Assembly (NCBI GenBank): GCA_965267535.1
Contig: OZ254082.1
Location: forward strand, 682,001-746,000
DNA length: 64,000 nucleotides
Direction: 5' to 3'
DNA from: CAXBNB01 sp965267535
GTDB lineage: Bacteria > Bacteroidota > Bacteroidia > Cytophagales > Cyclobacteriaceae
Shown here: in pieces, positions 8,645 to 17,309 of the stretch
How the letters are laid out: each line of letters begins with the position of its first letter
How positions within the stretch are numbered: position 1 is the stretch's first letter
Made by a program: the position numbers and the translations under genes
The notes under the pieces: model-generated
Told to the model about the DNA's origin: nothing
The model's database searches: none
The model's input: the letters and a program-made list of their open reading frames with translations, nothing else

Positions 8645-10354
8645 ATGGTCAATAATTCTTTTATAGCAAAAAAACTAAAACTGGCAGCTCGCCTGATGGA
8701 GCTACATGGAGAAAACGACTTCAAAGTAAAGGCCTATCATAAGTCGATAGAAGCCATTAAGACCCTGGATGCAGAGTTGGCTACTATGACGGTGGGCGAG
8801 CTTACCAAGCTGGATGGTATTGGGAAGAGTACAGCAGAAAAAATAGTGGCGATAGCAAACACACAGACATTTGATCAGTTGCAGTCGCTTGTAGAGCAAA
8901 CCCCCGAAGGAGTAATAGAAATGCTGGATTTGCCGGGGTTTGGGGCTAAAAAAATACGAGTATTGTGGCAGGATGCAGGCGCTACATCGCTAGACGAATT
9001 ATTGGTATTGTGTCAGCAGGGAAAGATTGCCTCTGTAAAAGGTTTTGCAGAAAAAACACAGGAAAGCTTGCTGCGTGCAGTGGAATTTAAGTTGAGTTGC
9101 AGAGGGTGGTTTCGATATGCTACCATCGAACCTGTTTTCCAGGAGCTTGTAGCACAATTGAGAGCCGCATTGCCACAGGCACAGGTAAGTGAAACGGGAG
9201 CGCTCCGCCGAAGAATGGACGTAATAGATCGGGTAGACTTGCTCGTTGGTTTTGACGGTTCATTGGCTATAAAAAATGCAATAAAAGGGCTTGAAGAATT
9301 AGAGGAACACGCACGACACTCCGGGCCATTTGCCTGGGTGGGCGTACATAAGTCAACCGGAGTAAAAGTTAAAGTCAGGTGGTGTAAACAAGGCGAATTT
9401 GAAAAAACGCTGCTACTCACCACTGGATCGGTACAGCACTTATATCAGAGAATGGAAAGTGGCCTAAAGCTCCGTGAAGCAGTGGTCAGCTCTGCTGAGA
9501 CTACAGAAGCAGACATCTACAAATCTATAGGACTGCAATATATAGCTCCGGAAATGCGCGAAGGCATATTTGAATTGACCAGAGCGGCAAACCATGAGCT
9601 GCCCGAGTTGGTAGAAATGACAGACCTGAAAGGCATATTGCACAATCACTCTACCTACAGCGATGGCAGGCATACCCTTAGACAAATGGCCGAACACTGT
9701 AAAGCTTTGGGCTATGAATACCTAGGTATTTCAGACCATAGCCAGACAGCAGTATATGCCAATGGTCTCTACCCAAACAGGGTAAAAGATCAACAAGAAG
9801 AAATACGGCAGCTGAATGAAGAACTTGCACCCTTTCGGATATTTTCGGGCATAGAGTCAGATATTCTCAGCGACGGCTCCCTCGATTATACCGACGATGT
9901 GCTGGAGAGCTTTGATTTTATAGTGTCGTCTGTGCATTCCGGCCTTAGCATGGACATAAACAAGGCCACCGATAGGCTGCTCACAGCAGTGCGTAACCCA
10001 CACACCACCATACTGGGACATATGACCGGGCGGCTATTGCTCGAACGGGAAGGATATCCGGTAGATCACAAAGAAATAATAGATGCCTGCGCAGAAAATG
10101 GTGTAGTGATAGAGATTAATGCCAGTCCCTACAGGTTGGATATAGACTGGCGCTGGGTCAATTATGCGCTCGAAAAAGGAGTGATGTTGAGTATAAATCC
10201 GGATGCACATGCTATGGAAGGGTATAAGGATATGTATTACGGGTTGTTAGCTGGTCGAAAAGGTGGACTGACCAAAGCCATGACTTTTAATGCCTTGTCG
10301 CTGAAAGAAATGGAAGCTTATCTAAGCCAACGAAAAGCAAAAATCAACGCCTGA
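8645..10354 (+). CDS. PolX-like protein: degenerate family X polymerase core plus intact PHP domain
   Basis: 569 residues. Layout: helix-hairpin-helix 8-kDa region (residues 1-130, with GIGKSTAEKI and GFGAKKI), nucleotidyltransferase core (150-300), PHP domain (330-565). The PHP metal ligands look complete: LHNHSTYSDG (332-341), GISDH, GIESDI, SSVHSG, GHMTGR and NPDAH. The polymerase site is not. Where Bacillus subtilis PolX has GSLRR...KDLD, this protein has GALRR...DRVD, so the first catalytic Asp is Arg196. The third Asp (VDFR in Bacillus) is Lys243. It is therefore likely a PHP-type nuclease or phosphatase without polymerase activity. Its TGA overlaps the next ATG by 1 bp. Confidence 0.85.
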   Translation: MVNNSFIAKKLKLAARLMELHGENDFKVKAYHKSIEAIKTLDAELATMTVGELTKLDGIGKSTAEKIVAIANTQTFDQLQSLVEQTPEGVIEMLDLPGFGAKKIRVLWQDAGATSLDELLVLCQQGKIASVKGFAEKTQESLLRAVEFKLSCRGWFRYATIEPVFQELVAQLRAALPQAQVSETGALRRRMDVIDRVDLLVGFDGSLAIKNAIKGLEELEEHARHSGPFAWVGVHKSTGVKVKVRWCKQGEFEKTLLLTTGSVQHLYQRMESGLKLREAVVSSAETTEADIYKSIGLQYIAPEMREGIFELTRAANHELPELVEMTDLKGILHNHSTYSDGRHTLRQMAEHCKALGYEYLGISDHSQTAVYANGLYPNRVKDQQEEIRQLNEELAPFRIFSGIESDILSDGSLDYTDDVLESFDFIVSSVHSGLSMDINKATDRLLTAVRNPHTTILGHMTGRLLLEREGYPVDHKEIIDACAENGVVIEINASPYRLDIDWRWVNYALEKGVMLSINPDAHAMEGYKDMYYGLLAGRKGGLTKAMTFNALSLKEMEAYLSQRKAKINA

Positions 10355-11370
10355 TGAAGCGCACGAAAATATTGGTGGTTCGCTTATCCTCTATTGGAGA
10401 CATTGTGTTAACGACACCTGTATTGCGCTTACTTACAAAGCAGATAAAAAATGTAGAAGTTCACTATGCAACCCGGGCTACCTATGCCTCTCTGCTGGAA
10501 GCCAACCCACATGTGGCAAAATTGCACTTGCTAGACAATAGCTTTGTTCGCTTTATTCGCGAGATTCGAGCCGAGCGGTTTGATTATGTCATCGATCTGC
10601 ACAACAATTTCAAAACCTTTTGGCTAAAGGGCATGGCAGGCTGCAAAACCTATAGTTTTTCTAAGCTCAATTGGCAAAAATGGTTGCTGGTAAATGCCAA
10701 AATAAACCTGATGCCCAATAAACACATCGTAGATCGGTATGTGGATACCCTCAAACCTCTGGGTATAACAATGGACGATGAAGGGCTGGAATACTACGTA
10801 CCTCACAAAGATGTAGTAGAGGAGGATTGGCTGCCGGAGACTCACCGCAAGGATCTGGTGGTGTTTGCCGTAGGAGGGCAGTATGGCACCAAAAGACTTC
10901 CCCGTGAGCGGATAATTGAGGTGTGTGATAAGATCAACAAACCAGTAATCCTGCTTGGCGGTAAAGAAGATGCAGAAGAAGCAGCGCATATTGCTCGTTT
11001 TTTTGAAAAAAGAAATAAGAATAAACCTTTTGAAAAGGGACTAAAAGACCTGAATAAGAAGACAGTTGTGTTTAACGGGTGTGGCAAATTCAATCTCAAT
11101 CAATCGGCTTCAATTATTAAAAAATCGATAGCTGTATTTACGCACGATACGGGGTTGATGCATATTGCTGCAGCGTTTGGCAAAGAGGTTTTTAGTATAT
11201 GGGGCAATACCGTACCCGAATTTGGCATGTACCCCTATCGCACAAAGTTCACTGTGTTTGAAAACAACGCTCTACCTTGTCGGCCCTGCTCTAAAATTGG
11301 TCATGCCGGTTGTCCGCTGGGGCACTTTCAGTGTATGAAAAAGCAAGTGATAGATTTTTATATTCCTTGA
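10354..11370 (+). CDS. Glycosyltransferase family 9, heptosyltransferase-like
   Basis: A 338-residue GT9 protein. It opens with KILVVRLSSIGDIVLTTPVLR, the conserved N-terminal motif of WaaC/WaaF-type heptosyltransferases, and has FTHDTGLMHIAAAFGKEVFSIWGNTVP near residue 256, the donor-binding region. It would add a sugar to the inner core of LPS at the cytoplasmic face of the inner membrane. The start codon overlaps the PolX stop (TGATG), and sixA follows after 4 bp, so the three are co-transcribed. Confidence 0.85.
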   Translation: MKRTKILVVRLSSIGDIVLTTPVLRLLTKQIKNVEVHYATRATYASLLEANPHVAKLHLLDNSFVRFIREIRAERFDYVIDLHNNFKTFWLKGMAGCKTYSFSKLNWQKWLLVNAKINLMPNKHIVDRYVDTLKPLGITMDDEGLEYYVPHKDVVEEDWLPETHRKDLVVFAVGGQYGTKRLPRERIIEVCDKINKPVILLGGKEDAEEAAHIARFFEKRNKNKPFEKGLKDLNKKTVVFNGCGKFNLNQSASIIKKSIAVFTHDTGLMHIAAAFGKEVFSIWGNTVPEFGMYPYRTKFTVFENNALPCRPCSKIGHAGCPLGHFQCMKKQVIDFYIP

Positions 11371-11374
11371 GGTA

Positions 11375-11866
11375 ATGAAAAAACTATACCTTGTAAGACA
11401 TGCTAAATCTAGCTGGAAGGATCCCTATCTACCGGACGACCAGCGCCCGCTCAACAAGCGAGGAATGCGCGATGCTCCACGGATAGCTAAGTACATCAGC
11501 CACAGGGTGAAAATCCCGGATTTGTTTATATCAAGCCATGCGGCACGGGCAGTATCCACAGCAGAAGCTTTTGTGCAGGCCTTTGGTGGAAAGCAGTTAG
11601 TGCAAAATGAAAGACTATATCATGCGTCGTTAAGTGAATGGTATAGTCAGGTGTCAGAGTTGGACAATTCCTACCAGTCAGTGATGTGTTTTGGACACAA
11701 CCCCGGCCTTACCGAATTTGTTAATAGATTGACGGGTGAGAGTATTTACAATATTCCGACATGTGGCGTGGCAGCTATTGATCTGCCTGTTGCGGCATGG
11801 CATCAGGTACCCCACTGCTCTGCTACCCTGGATTTCTACGTTTTTCCCAAGGGGCTACCCTTATAG
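11375..11866 (+). CDS. SixA-like histidine phosphatase
   Basis: 163 residues of the phosphoglycerate-mutase-like superfamily. LYLVRHAKSSW at residues 4-14 is the RHG-type catalytic motif with His9, and CFGHNPGLTEF near 108 carries the second catalytic His. The short length and RHAKSSW wording match SixA, which dephosphorylates His in HPt domains. In Bacteroidota its target is unknown. It is the last gene of a polX-like/GT9/sixA operon. Confidence 0.82.
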   Translation: MKKLYLVRHAKSSWKDPYLPDDQRPLNKRGMRDAPRIAKYISHRVKIPDLFISSHAARAVSTAEAFVQAFGGKQLVQNERLYHASLSEWYSQVSELDNSYQSVMCFGHNPGLTEFVNRLTGESIYNIPTCGVAAIDLPVAAWHQVPHCSATLDFYVFPKGLPL

Positions 11867-11941
11867 CCCGTGCTTTCGGATGCTCATAAAATAAGAACTC
11901 TGAGAACTCCTGACACCTTATCGTGCCTGTAAAAATAAAAT

Positions 11942-12005
11942 TCAGTAATTACTGATTTAGTTTTGAACTCTCAAGTATTTGTTGTCTTTGGATACACTAC
12001 CTTTG
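11942..12005 (+). promoter_or_regulatory. Candidate operator palindrome and -7 element
   Basis: A perfect 14-bp palindrome TCAGTAATTACTGA (11942-11955) is followed by TACCTTTG (11998-12005), which fits TAnnTTTG, 38 nt before the ATG at 12044. A TTTG at 11978-11981 is only 16 nt upstream of the box, shorter than the 21 nt used by the rRNA promoters in this window. Confidence 0.4.
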
Positions 12006-12043
12006 TAGCTCATTAAAAAACGAAAAAACACTATCTTTTTCTC

Positions 12044-13177
12044 ATGATAAAAAACACCCTGTCTTGTCTGTTGCTGGTCATGCTTAGTCTCATGGCTAGT
12101 CCCGTACGGGGAGAAGATCAGCTGGTAGAAGACCTGAGAGAGGAATGGCAGGTGTTTTCTTCGGAAGAAAAAGCGTTTGTGCCTTACATAGCAGGTGTGC
12201 AATTTCCCAAAATGGTGCATTTGTTTTTAGATGTAAACCGATATAGCGATTATTACTTGAAAGTTTTTCTTCCGGCTGGCACATCATTTTTGGTTGAAAA
12301 TAAGCTGGTAACAGTGGTAGAAAAGCATACACAGCAGAGCTTTAGAGTCGATAGCCTGCAGGCATATTACCAAAAAGACAGGCTTTTGGTTTCGTTTTAC
12401 AGTGCAGAATTACCGTATGACTTGCTTCAAACACAAATAGTAGATGTGAGCAGTGCTAAAAGCTGGGAGTCTCGGGCAGGAGTATATGATATCGATGTAC
12501 GTGAGCAGGGAAAAGAAAATGACTTTCTGATACTCTCTATTTTGACCATACTAGTGGTGGTAGTTTTTGTGAAGCGAACACTCAAAAATGTCTTTTTTGA
12601 TTACCTGTCCTTCGACCGTGCTTTCTCTATTAAGCCGAGAGGAGAGGGGCTCTTTACTATTGGTGTTTTTTCGCAGACCAACCTGCTCATGTTACTTCTG
12701 TATGGTGTTACGTTGGGATTTACTTTCACTGTAGTGTTTTACGTGCTTACCGATTGGCTTACGGCATGGTTTGGTGTATTGGACACGCTCAAGTTATTTG
12801 GTATAGGGTTAGTATTCTCCTTATTGTGCATAGGAGCAATGGTAGTCAAGTACTTTCTAATCTATGTAATGAGTCTGATATATAAGCTCAAAAAATACCA
12901 CTTAATACAGTTTTACGACTACCTTAGAATGACGATTTTTCTGGTGATCGTATTCTTTTGTGTTTCGATTTTTAACCTATCTACCGAAGGGTATTATCTT
13001 GCAGAAAATAAGAGTGTTTTTCTCCTTCTGGCCGTCTTAACCCTCCTATTACGCCCTATCTTCATGTTTTTAAAGTTAAATAAACTCTCAGGGTATAAAA
13101 ATCTGCATTTATTTTCCTACATTTGCGGCACTGAAATTATCCCACTTATCATAATCTTGAAATTTTTCTTGAATTAA
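12044..13177 (+). CDS. DUF4271-type membrane protein
   Basis: A 377-residue envelope protein. A signal peptide (MIKNTLSCLLLVMLSLMASPVRG) is followed by a soluble region of about 140 residues, then about six membrane segments between residues 165 and 375. The arrangement and the downstream hemD match the Bacteroidota DUF4271 family as remembered; there is no known biochemical function. It heads a run of genes leading into porP and gldKLMN, so a link to the type IX machinery is possible but unproven. Confidence 0.65.
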   Translation: MIKNTLSCLLLVMLSLMASPVRGEDQLVEDLREEWQVFSSEEKAFVPYIAGVQFPKMVHLFLDVNRYSDYYLKVFLPAGTSFLVENKLVTVVEKHTQQSFRVDSLQAYYQKDRLLVSFYSAELPYDLLQTQIVDVSSAKSWESRAGVYDIDVREQGKENDFLILSILTILVVVVFVKRTLKNVFFDYLSFDRAFSIKPRGEGLFTIGVFSQTNLLMLLLYGVTLGFTFTVVFYVLTDWLTAWFGVLDTLKLFGIGLVFSLLCIGAMVVKYFLIYVMSLIYKLKKYHLIQFYDYLRMTIFLVIVFFCVSIFNLSTEGYYLAENKSVFLLLAVLTLLLRPIFMFLKLNKLSGYKNLHLFSYICGTEIIPLIIILKFFLN

Positions 13178-13214
13178 TAAGTTTATTTTTTTCTTTTAAA
13201 CAGGGCAAAAAGGA

Positions 13215-14000
13215 ATGAGCGAAGGTATCTTAACGGAAGACAAAACAAGATTGAAAAAAGTATCAAGCATCTTGGTCTCCCAACCCCAACCGGTAGATTC
13301 AAAGTCACCTTACACAGCACTATCTGAAAAGTATGGCATCAAGATCGACTTTAGACCATTTATCCAGATCGATCCGGTAGACATCAAAGAATTCAGAAAG
13401 CAAAAGATAAACATTCTCAGCCATACGGCAGTGATATTTACCAGCAGAAATGCTGTAGATCACTTCTTTCGTCTGGCAGCTGCCAGCAAAGTGGAGATCC
13501 CGTCGGATATGAAATACTACTGCATCTCTGAGCAGACAGCTAATTACCTGCAGAAGTATATCGTCATTCGCAAAAGAAAAATTTTCACAGGATCACGCAC
13601 AGCCAACGATCTGATAGAAGTGCTGAAAAAGCATAAAAATGAGAAATTCATTTTCCCATGTTCTAACATCAGAAAAGACGATATTCCGACTTTTTTGAGC
13701 GAAAACGGTTATGACTATTCAGAAGCGATCATTTACAAGACTGTAGCCAGTGACCTGTCAGATTTAGCAGATGTAAACTACGACATCATAGCGTTTTTTA
13801 GCCCGTCAGGCATCAATTCGTTGTTTGTAAATTACCCGGATTTTAAACAAAACAACACACGCATTGCAGTGTTTGGGCCAACTACGGCCAAAGCAGCACG
13901 AGATGCAGGGTTGATTCTGGACATAGAGGCACCTCTGCCAAATGCCCCTTCTATGACAGGTGCACTGGAGCTATATATCAAGAAGGCAAATAACGTCTGA
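13215..14000 (+). CDS. hemD: Uroporphyrinogen-III synthase
   Basis: 261 residues with the weakly conserved HemD pattern: an N-terminal half with AVIFTSRNAVDHFF near 75 (usual FTSxxAV), ISEQTANYLQ, and a C-terminal half with IAFFSPSGINSLF near 195 and IAVFGPTTAKAARDAGL near 216. The enzyme closes hydroxymethylbilane to uroporphyrinogen III for haem and sirohaem. In many Bacteroidota it is found beside DUF4271 and the T9SS genes rather than with hemC, as here. The basic N-terminal extension (residues 1-20) has no clear role. Confidence 0.85.
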   Translation: MSEGILTEDKTRLKKVSSILVSQPQPVDSKSPYTALSEKYGIKIDFRPFIQIDPVDIKEFRKQKINILSHTAVIFTSRNAVDHFFRLAAASKVEIPSDMKYYCISEQTANYLQKYIVIRKRKIFTGSRTANDLIEVLKKHKNEKFIFPCSNIRKDDIPTFLSENGYDYSEAIIYKTVASDLSDLADVNYDIIAFFSPSGINSLFVNYPDFKQNNTRIAVFGPTTAKAARDAGLILDIEAPLPNAPSMTGALELYIKKANNV

Positions 14001-14062
14001 TATTTTTCCGGAGTAATTTTCGCCTGAAGGATAAGGGTTTTCTTCTCCTCATTTTTTTATGA

Positions 14063-14090
14063 GTCACAATTTTAGGCACTTGTGTCACAA
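14063..14090. repeat. Direct repeat GTCACAA upstream of porP/sprF
   Basis: GTCACAA occurs at 14063-14069 and again at 14084-14090, 21 bp apart (two helical turns), about 85 bp before the PorP/SprF start. The spacing would suit a dimeric or tandem regulator; there is no independent evidence for one. Confidence 0.3.
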
Positions 14091-14171
14091 AAATTGGGTA
14101 ATGTTCGTAGGGTTAGTTATTATTGACTATCCGAAGGCATCATGACAAAATCGCCTGATTATAATAATTAA

Positions 14172-15140
14172 ATGAGGAAACTTTTACTGACCGGTTTTAT
14201 CACTTTTACCACTTGTCTGGCAGCACTTGCTCAGCAAGACGTGCAATTTAGCCAGTACATGCTCAATCCACTTTTTTACAATGCCGGCTGGGCTGGAGTG
14301 GACGGAACTTCGCACCTATCGGCCATGCACCGTTCACAATGGCTGGGGTATAGTTCTTCTTTCGATGGAGACGGGGGAGCACCCAGTAGTCAATTACTTT
14401 CTTTTTCTACACCCATAAAGTACAAAGAAAAGAACCTGGGAGCAGGCCTGAATGTAGTGAATGACAAGCTGGGACCACTGTCCAGTATGAGTATAGAGGT
14501 AGCCGCAGCGTATCACCATCAAATGAGAAACGGGATGTTGAGCATAGGGATAAAACCCGGAGTTATAGTTCAGACTCTTGACTTCAGTCAGTTTCGATTC
14601 AACGATCCCAGTGACCCGCTTAATGTACAAGCCAAACAGTCTCAAACCGCTCCTAACCTGGGTTTTGGCGCATTTTACTCCACCAAAGATTATACAATAG
14701 GGTTAGGTGTCAACCACCTGCTCAACCCCTCCTTCGACTATGGATTGAGCCTTCCGGTTGATTTTCAGAATTCGATAGAAAGAAGTTACAATATTTCAGG
14801 TTCTTACGACTACAAAGCAGCTTACAAGCTGGTGATTACGCCATCAGTGCTGATTAAAACGGATTTAAACAATTATTCTTTTGACCTGAGTGCTATAGGC
14901 ACTTATGATGATAAGGCCTGGGCGGGCATTTCCTACCGGGATAGTGAAGCCGTAATACTGCTGATGGGGTACTCATTTCTGGAAGATAACACTATGCGCG
15001 TTGGGTATGCTTTTGATTACGTAGTAGGGGAGCAAAAGGCCAAACAACCCACCTCTCACGAGATATACGTACGCTATAATTTGCCCAATATATCCACTGG
15101 GGGCAAGAAAATTATTAGAACACCACGTTTTAGATTTTGA
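14172..15140 (+). CDS. PorP/SprF-family type IX secretion outer-membrane protein
   Basis: 322 residues. The signal peptide ends at ALAQ and is followed by QDVQFSQYMLNPLFYNAGWAG, the diagnostic opening of PorP/SprF proteins (usual QDPxFSQYMxNPLxxNPAYAG). The rest is a predicted outer-membrane barrel with repeated amphipathic strands (for example YTIGLGVNHLL, YKLVITPSVLI, MRVGYAFDYVV). PorP binds the PorK/PorN ring, and SprF helps present the adhesin SprB. The genome may hold several paralogues; lying directly upstream of gldK favours the PorP-like core copy. Confidence 0.87.
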   Translation: MRKLLLTGFITFTTCLAALAQQDVQFSQYMLNPLFYNAGWAGVDGTSHLSAMHRSQWLGYSSSFDGDGGAPSSQLLSFSTPIKYKEKNLGAGLNVVNDKLGPLSSMSIEVAAAYHHQMRNGMLSIGIKPGVIVQTLDFSQFRFNDPSDPLNVQAKQSQTAPNLGFGAFYSTKDYTIGLGVNHLLNPSFDYGLSLPVDFQNSIERSYNISGSYDYKAAYKLVITPSVLIKTDLNNYSFDLSAIGTYDDKAWAGISYRDSEAVILLMGYSFLEDNTMRVGYAFDYVVGEQKAKQPTSHEIYVRYNLPNISTGGKKIIRTPRFRF

Positions 15141-15192
15141 GAAAAAAATTTTGCCAATTCATAATAATTCTACAATTTGAGCTGCTAAAAAT

Positions 15193-15289
15193 TATATTTG
15201 TTTCGGATTGATATAATTTTTAGAATTAATTTCAGGTAATTAAGTTGTATGGGCTATATTTATGGTTTGAACCATGCAATATATATTTG
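15193..15289 (+). promoter_or_regulatory. Two candidate -7 boxes before gldK
   Basis: TATATTTG occurs at 15193-15200 and at 15282-15289 in the 191-bp porP-gldK gap, the second 42 nt before the gldK ATG. Both fit TAnnTTTG, but neither has a TTG at 21 nt. They suggest gldKLMN can be transcribed separately from porP. Confidence 0.4.
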
Positions 15290-15331
15290 ATATACTTGTT
15301 ATAGTTAAGTATGATTTTTAAATTTCGTGTT

Positions 15332-16384
15332 ATGAATAAAATAGGTGTTTTAAAGAGCTTGTCATTCCTGCTCATTTTGGCTGTATGTGGTCTGCAAAGT
15401 TGTGGTATCATTGGTGGTCTTTTTGGCGGGGGATCAGGTTTCGACGATAACGGAGAGCTGGTCGGAGTATCCGGTAGAGACGGATGGGAAATGTCCCGAC
15501 CATACGGAATGGTAGCCATTCCTCCCGGAACTTTTCACATGGGACAGGCTGACGAAGATGTTCCAGCAACTCAAATCAATTTTAACAAACAGGTAACTAT
15601 CGGTCCGTTTTTTATGGACGATACCGAAATCACAAACAACGAGTACCGTCAGTTCACAGAAGATATTCTTGAAGGTTCGGAAGTGGATTTGCCCGATGGC
15701 TTTGTGCTGGAAGATTTAATCCCTGACTCTACTGTTTGGACAAGAGATTTTACTCACCACATGGGAGATCCCCTGATGGTGTATTACTGGTCGCACCCAG
15801 CGTTTGACAACTACCCTGTGGTAGGTGTTGACTGGGAAGCAGCTAAGTACTTCTGTAAGTGGAGAACAGACCACCTCAATACATACCGCGCTGAAAACGG
15901 ACTTTTCCCTATGCCAAATTTCAGACTTCCTTCGGAAGCCGAGTGGGAATATGCAGCCCGTGGTGGACGTGATATGGCTAAGTATCCCTGGGGTAACCCT
16001 TACATAAGAAACCAGAAGGGATGTCTGTTGGCAAACTTTAAGCCCGGTAGAGGAAATTACTTCGACGATGGCTTTGCATATACAGCTCCGGTAGCTACGT
16101 TTTTTGCCAACGACTATGGTTTGTATGAAATGTCGGGTAACGTAGCTGAATGGTGCGAAGATGCCTTCGATCCTTCTTCAATGCCATTGGTATGGGACCT
16201 TAACCCTACTTATTTTGACGAGAGCATTACCAAAAAAGTAATCAGAGGTGGTTCCTGGAAAGATATAGCATACTACTTGGAAACAGGCACGAGAACGTTT
16301 GAATATAAAGACTCAACCAGAGCTTCTATCGGATTTAGATGTGCCATGACTCACCTGGGAAGATCAGGAGGAAACGAATTTTAA
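15332..16384 (+). CDS. gldK: Gliding motility/T9SS lipoprotein GldK
   Basis: A 350-residue lipoprotein. The start at 15332 gives MNKIGVLKSLSFLLILAVC followed by a lipobox ending LQSC; the upstream in-frame ATG at 15311 would put extra residues before the signal. The mature part is a formylglycine-generating-enzyme (sulfatase-modifying) fold: PPGTFHMGQAD near 58, DDTEITNNEYRQF near 93, FRLPSEAEWEYAARGG near 190, YEMSGNVAEWCEDAF near 262, and VIRGGSW. GldK/PorK pairs with GldN/PorN to form the periplasmic ring of the type IX system and is not a catalytic enzyme. First gene of gldKLMN. Confidence 0.93.
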   Translation: MNKIGVLKSLSFLLILAVCGLQSCGIIGGLFGGGSGFDDNGELVGVSGRDGWEMSRPYGMVAIPPGTFHMGQADEDVPATQINFNKQVTIGPFFMDDTEITNNEYRQFTEDILEGSEVDLPDGFVLEDLIPDSTVWTRDFTHHMGDPLMVYYWSHPAFDNYPVVGVDWEAAKYFCKWRTDHLNTYRAENGLFPMPNFRLPSEAEWEYAARGGRDMAKYPWGNPYIRNQKGCLLANFKPGRGNYFDDGFAYTAPVATFFANDYGLYEMSGNVAEWCEDAFDPSSMPLVWDLNPTYFDESITKKVIRGGSWKDIAYYLETGTRTFEYKDSTRASIGFRCAMTHLGRSGGNEF

Positions 16385-16433
16385 TCTTACTTAAATACTT
16401 GAAACGAATTAATAACCTAAAATCTTTAATAAT

Positions 16434-17276
16434 ATGAGCGCGAAAAAAGGTGGATTTTCAGAATTGTTGTTTACCACGATAATGCCCAAAGTATACGGTA
16501 TTGGTGCTGCAGTAGTAATTGTTGGTGCCATGTTTAAGATCCTCCACTTGCCGGGTGCAGGAGAAATGCTTGGAATTGGGCTTACCACGGAAGCAGTTAT
16601 CTTCTTCCTGAGTGCATTTGAACCAAAACATTCTGAAGTAGATTGGTCTAAAGTATACCCTGAATTAGCGGATGATTATGAAGGTGAAGCACCTGCGCCA
16701 CGTGCAAGAGCTGCTGCTCCTGCTGCATCGAATCAGGATTCTGTGACTAAGAAACTGGATAGCATGCTGGAAAATGCTAAAATAGGACCTGAGTTGATTG
16801 AAAGCCTTGGAAAAGGGCTGAAAAATATGGCGACTTCAGCCAGCAACATGGCAAACCTGAGCGATGCTGCTGTAGCTACAAACGAATATGCCAAAAACGT
16901 AAAAACAGCTTCTGGTTCGCTTGTAGAAATGAACAAGTCTTATGCTGCTACTGTAACTGCTATGGCAGATATGGCTAACGCTTCTAAAGACGCTAAAGAA
17001 TACCATGCACAAGTGCAGGGTGTAACTAAAAACCTGGGTGCTTTGAATGCTGTTTACGAAATGGAGTTGCAGGACGCAAACAACCACGTGAAAGCGATGA
17101 ATAAGTTCTACTCTAACGTAACAGCTGCTATGGAAAGCATGGCAAAAGCAGGAGAAGATACTAAGAAATTCAGCGACCAAATGAGTCAGTTGAATACCAA
17201 CATTACCTCACTCAACAATGTTTATGGTAATATGTTGGCAGCCATGAGAGGTGGAGGAACTCCCGCTTCTAAATAA
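16434..17276 (+). CDS. gldL: T9SS motor protein GldL
   Basis: 280 residues. Two membrane helices lie at about 17-36 and 43-62, the second carrying the Glu of TTEAVIFFLSAFEP near 53, the conserved motor Glu of GldL. GldL and GldM form the proton-driven rotary motor of gliding and type IX secretion. The cytoplasmic tail is long, Ala-rich at 86-99, and predicted helical. It contains two similar units of about 50 residues (164-212 and 219-268), each starting with MNKxY and ending with NxVYxxxL. Lies 49 bp after gldK and 33 bp before gldM. Confidence 0.93.
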   Translation: MSAKKGGFSELLFTTIMPKVYGIGAAVVIVGAMFKILHLPGAGEMLGIGLTTEAVIFFLSAFEPKHSEVDWSKVYPELADDYEGEAPAPRARAAAPAASNQDSVTKKLDSMLENAKIGPELIESLGKGLKNMATSASNMANLSDAAVATNEYAKNVKTASGSLVEMNKSYAATVTAMADMANASKDAKEYHAQVQGVTKNLGALNAVYEMELQDANNHVKAMNKFYSNVTAAMESMAKAGEDTKKFSDQMSQLNTNITSLNNVYGNMLAAMRGGGTPASK

Positions 17277-17309
17277 TTCAAGAATTGTATAAACTAAAAA
17301 GCATCAAAT

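Noticed and set aside
15311..15331. Earlier ATG as gldK start
   Set aside because: It adds seven residues (MIFKFRV) before a well-formed lipoprotein signal that starts at 15332.
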